A DNA stretch of 63,839 nucleotides from Clostridiales bacterium (GTDB lineage Bacteria > Bacillota > Clostridia > Christensenellales > Aristaeellaceae): positions 1 to 63,839 of the forward strand of contig DUQF01000037.1 of assembly GCA_012837965.1 (NCBI GenBank), in the 5' to 3' direction. Under the pieces are notes generated by a model that saw only the letters and a list, made by a program, of their open reading frames with translations, was not told the DNA's origin and made no database searches. Position numbers and translations under genes: made by a program. Positions 9,521-19,033 of this stretch are shown here, piece after piece (position 1 is the stretch's first letter; every line of letters starts with the position of its first letter).

Positions 9521-9655
9521 ATTATAAGCCCTGTATTATTTGGGGCAACCTTGCTTGAAACCGTTTACTACCGGTGCAACTTGGGAAAAAAGTCTTTTTT
9601 CCTTGGAAGACATGAATAGCCATATATTGAAAATGGGGAAGATATGAGGATGAAT
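9521..9655 (+). pseudogene. Decayed duplicate of the TetR gene 3' end
   Basis: This stretch resembles the last roughly 135 bases of the TetR gene (8520-8660): TTGCTTGAAACC is identical, the region around GGGCAACAGTCTTTT corresponds to TGCAACTTGGGAAAAAAGTC, and ATAGCCATAT corresponds to TTAGCCATAT, with small insertions and deletions. Translation gives LLETVYYR against LLETIRYW before a stop. It is a non-functional partial copy, so the TetR/racemase locus once held a tandem duplication. Confidence 0.6.
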
Positions 9656-9686
9656 TAGGTAAAATGAATGAAAGGAAAAGGTTAAA

Positions 9687-10529
9687 TTGAGTCCAATTAT
9701 TTCAACCGGCAATTCAAGCCTTGAAAGTATCGCCAAAAAAATGGTTGAATTACAGAATTTTGATTACAATAACTTTCAAGATGCAAAACATCTTTTGGAA
9801 TTTGAGTATGCCGATAGAAAATGTTTTATAGAATTCGACCGCATTACACTATTTCGATACCAAACGAATCTATCAGAAATTGAATATGGCATCGTATTTA
9901 AAAACCTTGAACCTCCTCTGCGTTTAAAGCTCTCTAGCGCTCAGCAAAAGGACTTTACAGAATATCATGTCCTACGCTGTTTTTTGGAATACTCCGGCAT
10001 AACCCCACACAAAATCATTAAAAAAGTACATCCTGACTTTAAAATTGAAGAATGTAATGGCAACACAATCGGAATTGAAATTGTACAGCTAACGACTAGT
10101 ATCAATCAACTACAAAATTCCTTATCAAAAAAGTATGCAAATCGACCATTACAAGAGGTTGAGGATACGGTAAGGAAAGAATTAGGTAAGTATTCCGAGA
10201 TATTTAATCTTATACCGCATGAAAAAGGTTTTTATATAGTACGCAAAGATGCAAGCCCTCTTGCTTCCGAGCTGAAGGAAAACGCTACACAATTAGTAAA
10301 AAAGTACTTAAAATATAAAAACCAACACAATCTAATCGACAAATATGATAGGTTTATAATATTGGGAGATGCTCTGATTTCTGAAGTGGCTATTGTGAAC
10401 GAGCAGGATGCAGAAGAAATTATTAACAATCTTTGTTGTGTACAACAAGTGGAAGCAAAAGTTGTTTTTGCAATCTTATTTCAAGACCACAACGGAAAAG
10501 GTGTTTCTGTTATCACTCACTCGCCTTAA
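9687..10529 (+). CDS. Uncharacterised protein, possible nuclease-like fold
   Basis: 280 residues, not recognised. The gene is much more AT-rich than its neighbours and its protein is Lys/Asn/Ile-rich, suggesting acquisition. A segment around residues 125-140 (PDFKIE, then GIEIVQL) has the spacing of acidic residues found in some PD-(D/E)xK nucleases, but no clear Lys follows, so this is only a hint. Its 3' end overlaps the convergent rtcB gene by 17 bases. It follows a decayed TetR fragment, a sign of rearrangement. It could be a solitary defence or restriction-related gene. Confidence 0.55.
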   Translation: MSPIISTGNSSLESIAKKMVELQNFDYNNFQDAKHLLEFEYADRKCFIEFDRITLFRYQTNLSEIEYGIVFKNLEPPLRLKLSSAQQKDFTEYHVLRCFLEYSGITPHKIIKKVHPDFKIEECNGNTIGIEIVQLTTSINQLQNSLSKKYANRPLQEVEDTVRKELGKYSEIFNLIPHEKGFYIVRKDASPLASELKENATQLVKKYLKYKNQHNLIDKYDRFIILGDALISEVAIVNEQDAEEIINNLCCVQQVEAKVVFAILFQDHNGKGVSVITHSP

Positions 10530-11721
10530 AATTATACAGGGGCTTAATCTGGTGTAAAACTTTGGCGGTGGGGGTGATGGACTGCCTGATAAAGTCAATG
10601 CTCTTATAGGCCATGGGCGCTTCGTCCAAGGTGTCCAAGTTCACGGAGGTGGTAAAAATGCCCTTCATTTGTGAGCGGTAGTCCCCGAGGTTCAGGCTGC
10701 TGAAAGCCGCCCAGCGGCTCATGAGCCTACCCGCGCCGTGGGGGGCGGAATAGTTCCAATCGGGGTTGCCAAGGCCCTCGCAAATCAAGCTGCCGTCCCG
10801 CATATTAATGGGGATGAGCAGCTTTTCCCCTGCCTTGGCGGATACGGCGCCTTTCCTCAGCACCATGCTTTGTAGCTCCACATAGTTGTGGATGGTGGTG
10901 AAGCGGGATTTTTCCACCCAGCCCATGCTTTCCATGAGAATATCCACCATGGCTTGGCGGTTGAGCACGGCAAAACGCTGGATAATGGCCATGTCGTGCA
11001 GATAGTCGTCCATGAGCCGCCCTTCCACATAGGCCAAATCCTGCGGCACGGGCAGCTTTTTCCCGGCCTCTCTTTTCAGGCGCCTCAAGGTTCGGGCAAT
11101 CTCTTTTTTCCTGCCTTTGGCTTTTAAATCCTCTATTATCCGGTCAATTTGCGCTTGGCTTGTGCCGCTTAGCTGCTTCACGGCCTCCCGCTGGTAGTAG
11201 GTGGCCACCTCATGGCCGATATGGCGGCTGCCGGAGTGAACAACAGCGTAAAGCCCGCCCTCCCCATCCTCGGCAACCTCGATAAAGTGGTTTCCCCCGC
11301 CCAAGGTGCCGATGCTGTGGCGCGCCCTATCTATGTTGACATTGTTTCGGCAACGCAGGCTGTTTAAATCGGCCTGTTCATGCAGGGGGTGAGGGGTTCT
11401 GCGCACCTCCCTGCCGGAGGGGATGCGCCTGCGAATGATTTGGTCCAATCGGTTAAAATCGATATCATGCGGAACAATTTCCACCGTTTCGATGCCGCAG
11501 CCGATATCCACGCCCACCATGCCCGGCACGATTTTGTCGGTGATGGTCATGGTGGTGCCAATGGTGCAGCCCATTCCCGCATGCACATCGGGCATGATGC
11601 GGATTTTGCTTTGCGAAAAGGCCTCCTGGTCGCAAACGGCCTGTATCTGGGCCTCGGCCTGTGGTTCTAAATCTGTTGTGAATACGATTGCGGTGTTGTG
11701 GGCGCCTTTGATGGTGATCAT
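10513..11721 (-). CDS. rtcB: RtcB family RNA-splicing ligase
   Basis: 402 residues of the RtcB family, which joins 2',3'-cyclic phosphate or 3'-phosphate RNA ends to 5'-OH ends with GTP and Mn2+. Visible signatures: IMPDVHAGMGCTIGTTM, the metal site GMVGVDIGCGIE, GGGNHFIEV, HSGSRHIG, and a C-terminal SAPHGAGRLMSR containing the guanylylated His region. The short length (about 400) matches the bacterial RtcB2-like branch rather than the 480-residue archaeal form. No archease or RtcA gene is adjacent. In bacteria such proteins are linked to RNA repair. Confidence 0.92.
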   Translation of the reverse strand: MITIKGAHNTAIVFTTDLEPQAEAQIQAVCDQEAFSQSKIRIMPDVHAGMGCTIGTTMTITDKIVPGMVGVDIGCGIETVEIVPHDIDFNRLDQIIRRRIPSGREVRRTPHPLHEQADLNSLRCRNNVNIDRARHSIGTLGGGNHFIEVAEDGEGGLYAVVHSGSRHIGHEVATYYQREAVKQLSGTSQAQIDRIIEDLKAKGRKKEIARTLRRLKREAGKKLPVPQDLAYVEGRLMDDYLHDMAIIQRFAVLNRQAMVDILMESMGWVEKSRFTTIHNYVELQSMVLRKGAVSAKAGEKLLIPINMRDGSLICEGLGNPDWNYSAPHGAGRLMSRWAAFSSLNLGDYRSQMKGIFTTSVNLDTLDEAPMAYKSIDFIRQSITPTAKVLHQIKPLYNFKASE

Positions 11722-11750
11722 TCTTTTCTCCGTTGTTTTTCTCCTCGTTC

Positions 11751-11775
11751 ACCCGCCAAAATCAGGCGGGTTTTT
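11751..11775 (+). terminator. Hairpin with short T-run upstream of rtcB
   Basis: ACCCGCC (11751-11757) pairs with GGCGGGT (11765-11771) and is followed by TTTT on the + strand. The flanking genes both run leftward, so its role as a terminator is unclear. Confidence 0.35.
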
Positions 11776-11907
11776 GCGGTACGCGCTTTGGGGATTGGGG
11801 CTGTTTCGCGTTTATTTGCCGGACTGTTGGTAAAAACCGTGTATGATTCCTATAAAATATGGCTTTCTTATGCTTATTATAGCCTATTTTTCGATGGACA
11901 CATACTG

Positions 11908-13227
11908 TTACGCTTCCGCCAAAAACTCATCCTGCGCCAAATCTTGTAAAAATCTCTTTCTTACATTCAATCCCTTCGCCTGTTCAAACAGGTCATAGCC
12001 CTTTTGTTGGCAGGCGGGGCAGGCTTTTCTGGGAATGGTAATGGCGTAAAGCGACGCTCCCCTGTCGTTGCGGGATTGGATAGAATCCACCCCCGGGCAG
12101 TTGGGGCAGGGCCTAAACTCCTGAACCTGCGTTTCTGAAACGCCTATCGTATCGTAGTAGATCCGACGGTTGCGCTTGATGGAAGGCTTGCCCGAAAACA
12201 GCTTTTGCCTGAGAATTTCTTTGTGGCGCCAAAGTTTCAAAACGTCATCCGAAATTCTCTTTACTTCCTCTGTGACCCTTTGGGATTGCTTCCATTTGCC
12301 AAGATGGTAGTCGGGCTCCACAACCCCTGAATAGTCCAGCCCCGCCATCGCGAGGATAATGCCGGTATTCACATACGGCAGCGCCCCCTGAATGGAGTAT
12401 CCGCCTTCCAAAACAGCGATATCGGGGTTTAAGCGGCTGTTCAGCTTGGCGTAGCCTTGGGCGGAAAAGTTCATATTGGTCAGCGGGTCGGTGTAGTGGT
12501 TGTCCTGCCCGGCTGAATTGATAATAAGGTCGGGCTTATACTCCTCAAGAATGGGGAATACAGTATTCTCTAAAACATATTGAAAGCCCTCGTCGCCGGT
12601 ACCCGGCGGCAGCGGTATGTTGACATTGTAGCCAAAGGCGGACGGGCCGCCGAGGTCCTCTATCGGCCCCGTTCCGGGGTAGAGCGTCCGCCCATCCTGA
12701 TGGAAGGAGATAAAAAGGGTATCGGGGTCGTTCCAATAGATATCTTCCGTCCCGTCCCCGTGGTGGCAGTCGGTGTCTACAACGGCCACCCGCATGTCGC
12801 CGTACTTTTTCCGCGCGTAGGCAAGGCCGATGGCCTCGATATTGACGATGCAAAAGCCCCTGTCGCCGTAAACCACACGCTGGGCGTGATGCCCGGGCGG
12901 CCGCACGAGAGCGAAGGCCTTGTCCGTTTCCTTGCCTAAAACGGCGTCGAAGGCCCGCATCACTCCTCCCGCCGCGATGAAATGGGACTGCGTCAGCACG
13001 CTTTCCGCGCTCGGGTAACAGAAATGGACGCGGTCAATGTCTTTTGTTGTCGCCACGAGGGGATTATAAAAGTGAATGCCCTCGACATCCTCTATGCCTT
13101 CCTCAAGCAATTGGTCCTGCGTGTACAGCAGCCTTTCCTCCCGTTCGGGATGGGTGGGCGAGATAGCCCAATCGAAGGCGGGGAAAAGGATCAGTCCTAA
13201 TGTATTTTTCGCTTTCATCATCGTCAT
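11908..13227 (-). CDS. Histone deacetylase-like (HDAC/AcuC/acetylpolyamine) amidohydrolase
   Basis: 439 residues of the arginase-deacetylase superfamily. Catalytic motifs are RPPGHHAQ, the zinc and charge-relay segment VVDTDCHHGDGTEDIYW, and NSAGQDNHYTDPL carrying another zinc-binding Asp. Bacterial members deacetylate small molecules such as acetylpolyamines. Unusual is a C-terminal extension of about 100 residues with two CxxC pairs (CPNC and CPAC, residues about 375-415), a probable zinc ribbon. It overlaps the upstream hydantoinase-like gene by 4 bases (ATGA), so the two are translated together and probably share a pathway, perhaps stepwise opening of a cyclic amide and deacylation (inference). 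Confidence 0.85.
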   Translation of the reverse strand: MTMMKAKNTLGLILFPAFDWAISPTHPEREERLLYTQDQLLEEGIEDVEGIHFYNPLVATTKDIDRVHFCYPSAESVLTQSHFIAAGGVMRAFDAVLGKETDKAFALVRPPGHHAQRVVYGDRGFCIVNIEAIGLAYARKKYGDMRVAVVDTDCHHGDGTEDIYWNDPDTLFISFHQDGRTLYPGTGPIEDLGGPSAFGYNVNIPLPPGTGDEGFQYVLENTVFPILEEYKPDLIINSAGQDNHYTDPLTNMNFSAQGYAKLNSRLNPDIAVLEGGYSIQGALPYVNTGIILAMAGLDYSGVVEPDYHLGKWKQSQRVTEEVKRISDDVLKLWRHKEILRQKLFSGKPSIKRNRRIYYDTIGVSETQVQEFRPCPNCPGVDSIQSRNDRGASLYAITIPRKACPACQQKGYDLFEQAKGLNVRKRFLQDLAQDEFLAEA

Positions 13228-14888
13228 TCCCTTTCGTTTAGCGCAAGTCCGGGCTTAATCTGAGCCTTCACCCTGATGTTTTTATCCGCCCCATAATATC
13301 CCTTAATCATGTTAAAACTGCTGGCCTCGGTAATTTCGGCGCCTGAAATATCCGATGCAATGCCCATCGCTTCAGCCGCCCGCTTCACTTCGCTTAGCGC
13401 CCGCTCTTTTGCCTGTTTCAGGTCGTAATACCTATCGATTTTTTCATAGACGCCCGTCTCCGGGATGGAGAGGATTTGCCTGTCGGTATCGGCAAGGAGG
13501 TTCACTTCCACCGTGGGCCTTGAGAAAGCGGCGCCGATGGCGTTGGCAATTTCGTGATTTTTGGGGTATTCCACCGGCAGCCTTAGCTCCTTTTCCAAGT
13601 ATTTGGATAGCGCTTTGGCCGGTCCCCCAATGACGCCCGCCGACTGCGGTTTGATGGTTCTATTTTCAAGCAATTCCTTGATGGTGTATACGGGGCTGGC
13701 GTTGAGCTTGTTGAGGGCGCTTTCAACCGTTTCTTTGATGGACTTGCAGAACTGTTCGATAATCATTTCGGCAAAATCCTTGGGAGGCATGTTTATTTTT
13801 TTGGCCAAGCTTTCCAAGGCCTCTTCGCTTTCCCGTTTGCGCTGAGCTTCCATTGCCCCAAGAAAGCAAAGAGCATCGGTGGGGGTTAAGTCCTTCCCGC
13901 CAAAGGCGATGGCGTGACCCCTTCTTTGCGGGCCGATTTTGAGTTTGCCGTTTTCGACGCGCACATGGCTGTCGCCGCCCAAGCCAACGGAAGCGCTGTA
14001 AATGGCGCGCACCAATGTTTTGTGGCCGCCAATTTCGATGCCCGAAGGCTCAAACACCGGCACCCCATCCACAAGGAAAAATAAATCGGTCGTGGTTCCG
14101 CCGATGTCCAGCAAACAGCGGTCGGCCGTTTGCTCCTCTAACAGGGCGGTCATGCCCATGAGGCTGGCGGCAGGGCCGGAGAGGATGGTTTCTATCGGTT
14201 TTTCCATGGCGCCTTTTAAGTCGATGGTCCCCCCATCGGCCTTTAAGATATAGACAGGAGCGCCGATTCCTTCCCGTTTCAGGGCTTCCTTGATGTTTTG
14301 GGCAAAATTTTGAAAGGTGGAATGGACGGCGGCGTTCAGATAGGCAGCCCTTACCCTCCGTGGGAAATTGAGCTTGCCTGAAATGGTATGCCCCATGGTG
14401 ATTTCCCCAAAACTATCCCGCAAAAATTCCGCCGCCCGTTTTTCAAAATCGGGGTTACGTGTGGAAAATTTACCAACCACCGCAACGGCTTCCACGGAAT
14501 TTTGGAGAAAACTTTCTTTAATATTCGCAAGTTCACCCTTGCCTTCGCTTTTCACCGGTATGCCCCTGTGGTCCACGCTGCCCGTAACATCCAGAACATT
14601 TTCGCCTAAATTGTCAAACTGCCACTTAAGCCCCGGCCCCCTCTGCAAAACTACCCCTACCTTGGAAATTTTGTTTTCCACGATGGCGTTGGTCGAAACA
14701 GTGGCGCTAAGCTGAATCCTTTGAATGTCTTCTTTGTTGACTCCCTGAAGAAGCAGTTTTATACAATGCCAAATACTGTGAAAATAATCGCTCCTATCCA
14801 CGGGCCGCTTAACTTGTCGCACGATTTTCCCATCACGCACAGCCACCCCGTCAATATTAGTGCCCCCCATGTCGATACCGATAATCAA
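13224..14888 (-). CDS. Hydantoinase/oxoprolinase (HyuA-type) family protein
   Basis: 554 residues with the ASKHA-type nucleotide-binding halves seen in N-methylhydantoinase A and 5-oxoprolinase: IGIDMGGTNIDGVAV at the N-terminus and LLDIGGTTTDLFFLVDG near residue 265. Such enzymes open cyclic amides with ATP, usually together with a HyuB subunit that is absent here. The 4-base overlap with the HDAC-like gene shows an operon. Start supported by AAAGGAGG upstream. The substrate is unknown. Confidence 0.85.
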   Translation of the reverse strand: MIIGIDMGGTNIDGVAVRDGKIVRQVKRPVDRSDYFHSIWHCIKLLLQGVNKEDIQRIQLSATVSTNAIVENKISKVGVVLQRGPGLKWQFDNLGENVLDVTGSVDHRGIPVKSEGKGELANIKESFLQNSVEAVAVVGKFSTRNPDFEKRAAEFLRDSFGEITMGHTISGKLNFPRRVRAAYLNAAVHSTFQNFAQNIKEALKREGIGAPVYILKADGGTIDLKGAMEKPIETILSGPAASLMGMTALLEEQTADRCLLDIGGTTTDLFFLVDGVPVFEPSGIEIGGHKTLVRAIYSASVGLGGDSHVRVENGKLKIGPQRRGHAIAFGGKDLTPTDALCFLGAMEAQRKRESEEALESLAKKINMPPKDFAEMIIEQFCKSIKETVESALNKLNASPVYTIKELLENRTIKPQSAGVIGGPAKALSKYLEKELRLPVEYPKNHEIANAIGAAFSRPTVEVNLLADTDRQILSIPETGVYEKIDRYYDLKQAKERALSEVKRAAEAMGIASDISGAEITEASSFNMIKGYYGADKNIRVKAQIKPGLALNERE

Positions 14889-15000
14889 GGCCTTCCCTCC
14901 TTTATAAGAGCAAACGAAAGTATCCCTAAATCTTCTTACCTATAAGCTACCATAAAAAGATAAAAGGGTGAAGGGGGCTTTGGCATTGATGATGACGGTT

Positions 15001-15025
15001 TTTGATACTACTTTTTAGTATCAAA
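15001..15025. promoter_or_regulatory. Perfect 10-bp inverted repeat
   Basis: TTTGATACTA and TAGTATCAAA flank the 5-base spacer CTTTT, between the KAP gene (stop at 15099) and the hydantoinase operon. No T-run follows. It could be an operator for the hydantoinase operon or a transcript-end hairpin. Confidence 0.4.
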
Positions 15026-15098
15026 GAGTATAAGGGGGTCGGGGCTTGATTCGCCTTAGGCTTTAGTGGGTTTGAAATGTTGATTTCGTTGTTTTATC

Positions 15099-17675
15099 TC
15101 ATAAAAGTAGCTTCTTCTCTGTGGGTATCTCTACTATCAACTGTTCTCCCCATGCATTCTTTTTTTCTTCATCATAGACTCGATACACTTCTAATACAAA
15201 TTGCTCATCATCCGTTTTAGGCTTAGTCCTGTTTAGTATTGAATTAATATCATCTTTGCACGTTAATTGTTCCAAATCTTCTTTTTTAATGCGGTATCTA
15301 TATGCAGAACCAATACTTACAACAATTAAGTCGTTCAAAAATCTAAATATGTTTTTTTCGTTTACAATTGCCTTAATATATTTTTTGATTATTTCTTGTT
15401 CTTCTGTATACTCCCGCCATATGCCCCATATGTTTTTAGGCATATAATAAATATCTTCATACAAATTTATATTATTATTTACAATAGAAGCTGCCATTCC
15501 CTTAGTAACCTTGTCAAGCAATTCCTTTCTATGATTGTCACTTATATCTTCTTTTTCATTTGCGAATCGCGAACTTACTTCTTGTAAAAACCCCAACTTA
15601 TTATACTTTTCCTTGACTGAAGCTAAAAACATCTCGTATTCGGCATCAGAAATTTTATTTAATAGTGCTTGAAGAATTAAAGCCACCCTATTTCTGGCGC
15701 TTGGGGTCATAAACTCTCTAGAATCATCAATGTTCTCAACATTGTTATAAAGTATTTTTATAAAATCATATATATTTTCTTTGGCGATATCTTCCACACG
15801 CAATTGCACTCTTTGAAACATGACTTTATGGTAGGAATAATGAACCTCATTTAAGATTTCGACCAATATTTGTTCTTTACTGTCAAATGATCGTTGTTCG
15901 TTTATTATTTTAATCAAATAATCAACTATATTTGCCAGCCCAACATAAACATTATTTGTATCCGTAAAATATAGATCAAAATATTTCCCGCTACATATTC
16001 TTTTTTGTTTCGCTATCATTTCATGTTCCGATTTGTCTGGTAACACATTCAACCCAGTATTTACTACTAAGTCTACAGCTTGATTGTACCTCTTAACATA
16101 TGGAAACACTTCTCCTAATATCGTTTTATATTTTTGATTATTTGGATTTTTAAACAAATCTGTAAAAAACGACTTTCCATCATCATTAAAGTTTGATGCA
16201 CTAAATTCAAAAGCCACATCACTATCAAACTGATCATGGGATATAAAAAATTTCTTGTTTTCATATATAGTAGTATAAAGGGAAAAATTAAAAAGCTTAA
16301 TATATCCCATGATTAATAAATCTTTTTTATACAAATAATGATTTGTCTTAAAACTAAAATTAACTGCCGAATTAATAAATCTTTTAAAATCCCTCACATC
16401 TAATCTTTGATCGCTGATAAACCTAATTAAGCCATCATAAGCGCTTAAATCTTTTTCTTTCTCTCCATAGATAGTTAACATTCTTTTTAATGAAACATCA
16501 TATATGTTAGACAATACAGATTTATCTATTTCTGGTACGCGAATTTGTAAATTGATAATTTTCTTTAAATACTCATAGTTAATTTTCAAAGATTGTTCAA
16601 ATATCTTTTTGACCTCATCGCCATCAAAAGATAATACATAAGTTATTCTTTCAAAATTTAAAATGCTTCCCACTGATTTGAAAAGGAAAATCACATTTTC
16701 ATGTTCCGCTCTGTCAATATTATCAATAACAAATACATACTTTTTCTTGCTAAGCCTCAAAAAATTATTAATCTTTGATTTTATCGAAGCAACATCTTTC
16801 TCAAAAAATACAGATTTGATTAAACTGCTTTTTTTTGTTCCAAATATTAATTCTGATAAATCTTCTTGAATCTTTTTTGCGAACAAACCTTTATATTTAA
16901 AGCCAGATTTTTGAATGATTAACTCAAACATGTTTAATAGCAAAGCGTTCTCATCTCCATAAATCCACGGATCAAATTCGTCTATGATAACTATATCTTT
17001 ATTGTTTTGGCGAATTAATTTTTTCACATTTTCAAGTATTGTAGTTTTACCACTACCCCATGGCCCCTCCAAACTAATTACGAATTTGCCATCTGGATTG
17101 ATAGAAACAACGGCATCATATAAATAACCAATCGTTCTATCTCTGTTTAGCAAATCATAGTCAACATCTTTTTCGTCTATTAAAATAGGCTTTCCCTCGG
17201 ATACTTTTGTTTTACCTTCATATAAATCCTTTAAATCTACTATATTCGATTGATATTCTTCTGATTGTTTTTCAGCAACTTTATACTGCAAAAAACGAAT
17301 AAAAAGAATAATGAGGTTGATTGTCAGCAATATTCCAAGTGTGATTGTTTTGTAGGGGTAATGTTTACCTATTAAACCAATCAAGGCCTTATAAATTATA
17401 ATGCTATATAAACTAACATAAACAAAAAAATCAATATGGTTAATTGAGGGGATTTTAAAAGCATCAAAAAAGCCATTTTCTTTCATGGTAATGGCAGCTA
17501 TGATCACAACACCTACCAGCACTAAGCAAAATAAAGGAAAACTATATTTTGTCATTATTGCTGATGGAATATCCAAGAAGTCTATACTAAACAGACTAAG
17601 TGAAATAAAAATAGATAGTTTAATTTGCTTCCACAAAGAATAATTCTTGTTTATTTCACAGAGATAGCTTTTCAT
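15099..17675 (-). CDS. KAP family P-loop NTPase with N-terminal transmembrane helices
   Basis: 858 residues from the preferred start at 17675, which has GGAGG five bases upstream; a longer frame to 17711 lacks one. Membrane segments lie at roughly residues 20-65 and 85-135. The KAP NTPase domain follows: Walker A GPWGSGKTT (204-212), the KAP-typical DEFDPWIYGDENAL, and a Walker B-like FVIDNIDRAE. The C-terminal half is helical and unassigned. KAP ATPases are often plasmid- or phage-linked and some are implicated in phage exclusion; no function is established here. It is strikingly AT-rich and Lys/Ile/Asn-rich compared with both neighbours, so it was probably acquired as a single-gene island. 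Confidence 0.85.
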   Translation of the reverse strand: MKSYLCEINKNYSLWKQIKLSIFISLSLFSIDFLDIPSAIMTKYSFPLFCLVLVGVVIIAAITMKENGFFDAFKIPSINHIDFFVYVSLYSIIIYKALIGLIGKHYPYKTITLGILLTINLIILFIRFLQYKVAEKQSEEYQSNIVDLKDLYEGKTKVSEGKPILIDEKDVDYDLLNRDRTIGYLYDAVVSINPDGKFVISLEGPWGSGKTTILENVKKLIRQNNKDIVIIDEFDPWIYGDENALLLNMFELIIQKSGFKYKGLFAKKIQEDLSELIFGTKKSSLIKSVFFEKDVASIKSKINNFLRLSKKKYVFVIDNIDRAEHENVIFLFKSVGSILNFERITYVLSFDGDEVKKIFEQSLKINYEYLKKIINLQIRVPEIDKSVLSNIYDVSLKRMLTIYGEKEKDLSAYDGLIRFISDQRLDVRDFKRFINSAVNFSFKTNHYLYKKDLLIMGYIKLFNFSLYTTIYENKKFFISHDQFDSDVAFEFSASNFNDDGKSFFTDLFKNPNNQKYKTILGEVFPYVKRYNQAVDLVVNTGLNVLPDKSEHEMIAKQKRICSGKYFDLYFTDTNNVYVGLANIVDYLIKIINEQRSFDSKEQILVEILNEVHYSYHKVMFQRVQLRVEDIAKENIYDFIKILYNNVENIDDSREFMTPSARNRVALILQALLNKISDAEYEMFLASVKEKYNKLGFLQEVSSRFANEKEDISDNHRKELLDKVTKGMAASIVNNNINLYEDIYYMPKNIWGIWREYTEEQEIIKKYIKAIVNEKNIFRFLNDLIVVSIGSAYRYRIKKEDLEQLTCKDDINSILNRTKPKTDDEQFVLEVYRVYDEEKKNAWGEQLIVEIPTEKKLLL

Positions 17676-17746
17676 AATTTCCTCCAAGGAGTTTTGCTTT
17701 ATTACATGCAAATTTTTCTTAATATATTTAGTTGTGGCTATAATGC

Positions 17747-19033
17747 CTACTCTTCCTCCACCTCAAAATCCAGCACGCAAACCAGCACGTTTTCCACGCG
17801 GTGAGTATCCACTTCTAAGACTTTCACGTAAATATTATCCATCCTGAAGGCGTCTCCCACTTTGGGCATGCCTTTGAATTTTTCAATCAGCCAGCCGCCG
17901 ACGGTGTTGTATTCGCTTTCGATGAGCTTGCGGTCAATGTCAAGCTCCCATGTAAAATCACGCAGGCTTACATCGCCGCTGACTTCGTAGGTGCCCTCGC
18001 CGATTTTTCGGATGCCGGCTTCGGCGGTGTCGTACTCGTCCCAAATGTCGCCGACCAATTCTTCCACAATGTCTTCAATGGTCAGGCAGCCCAAGACGCC
18101 GCCAAATTCGTCCACGATGATGGCCATGGGCATTTTTTGAGCGTTAAGCATGTTAAAGGTTTCGGGCAGTTTTTTGGTTTCAAAGATAAACAGGGGCTTT
18201 TCTATCGTGTCCATGATGATTTTGTCAATATCGGAATAGTCGTCGCTGCCGGCATCGATGAGCTTTTCAAGCAGGCGCCCTACGTGCAATATGCCGATGA
18301 TATTGTCGATGCCGTCCTGATAAACAGGCAGCCTCGAAAAAGGCGCGCTCAGGATGGTTTCCATGATTTCGTCCTTGTCTTCGTCGATATCGATGGTGAC
18401 CATATCGGGCCTCGGGGTAACAATTTCGGACACGCTGATGTCGGAAAATTCCAGCGTCAGTTGCAGCAGGTCGGACTTTTCCTTGTCGATAACGCCATCA
18501 TCCTCAATATGCTCGATGATGGTGGTGAGTTCCTCCACCGTCATCTTATCCTCTTCTTCCTTTTTCCATTTGGCGGAAAAAACACCCACAACAGCCACCA
18601 CAATTTTGATGACCGGTGACAGGAGGATCATCAGCGCCCTGACGGGCAGGGAAGCGAACAGCGCAAACTCAAAGGGGATATTTTTGGCAATGATTTTGGG
18701 GCTGATTTCACCGAAAATCAGGATAACCACGGTGATGAAAAGGGTGGCGGGCAGGGTGGCTTTTTCACCCACCAAGCCTATGACAATCACGGTTGAAATG
18801 GAGGTCGCCGCGATGTTCACAAGGTTGTTGCCGATCAGGATGGTAGACAGGGTGTTGTCGAAATTTTCAACAATGTACACGGCAAGGCGGGCGGGCAAAT
18901 TGCCCTCTTCAGCCTTGTTTTTTAGCCTTCTTTGGTTGACCGAGGAAAAGGCGATTTCCGAGGCGGAAAAAAAGGCGGAAAACACAATGCACACCACGAT
19001 GCCTATATAGTGCATAACGCTTACTTCGGTCAT
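17747..19033 (-). CDS. CNNM/CorC-type membrane protein with CBS pair (hemolysin family)
   Basis: 428 residues: an N-terminal CNNM (DUF21) membrane domain with four predicted helices (about 1-170), a cytosolic CBS pair (about 200-330, including SEIVTPRPDMVTID and MPMAIIVDEFGGVLGCLTIEDI), and a C-terminal CorC_HlyC domain (EYNTVGGWLIEKFKGMPKVGD). Members are linked to magnesium or other divalent metal export. It overlaps the upstream paralogue by 4 bases, so the pair is co-translated and may form a heteromer. Confidence 0.9.
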   Translation of the reverse strand: MTEVSVMHYIGIVVCIVFSAFFSASEIAFSSVNQRRLKNKAEEGNLPARLAVYIVENFDNTLSTILIGNNLVNIAATSISTVIVIGLVGEKATLPATLFITVVILIFGEISPKIIAKNIPFEFALFASLPVRALMILLSPVIKIVVAVVGVFSAKWKKEEEDKMTVEELTTIIEHIEDDGVIDKEKSDLLQLTLEFSDISVSEIVTPRPDMVTIDIDEDKDEIMETILSAPFSRLPVYQDGIDNIIGILHVGRLLEKLIDAGSDDYSDIDKIIMDTIEKPLFIFETKKLPETFNMLNAQKMPMAIIVDEFGGVLGCLTIEDIVEELVGDIWDEYDTAEAGIRKIGEGTYEVSGDVSLRDFTWELDIDRKLIESEYNTVGGWLIEKFKGMPKVGDAFRMDNIYVKVLEVDTHRVENVLVCVLDFEVEEE

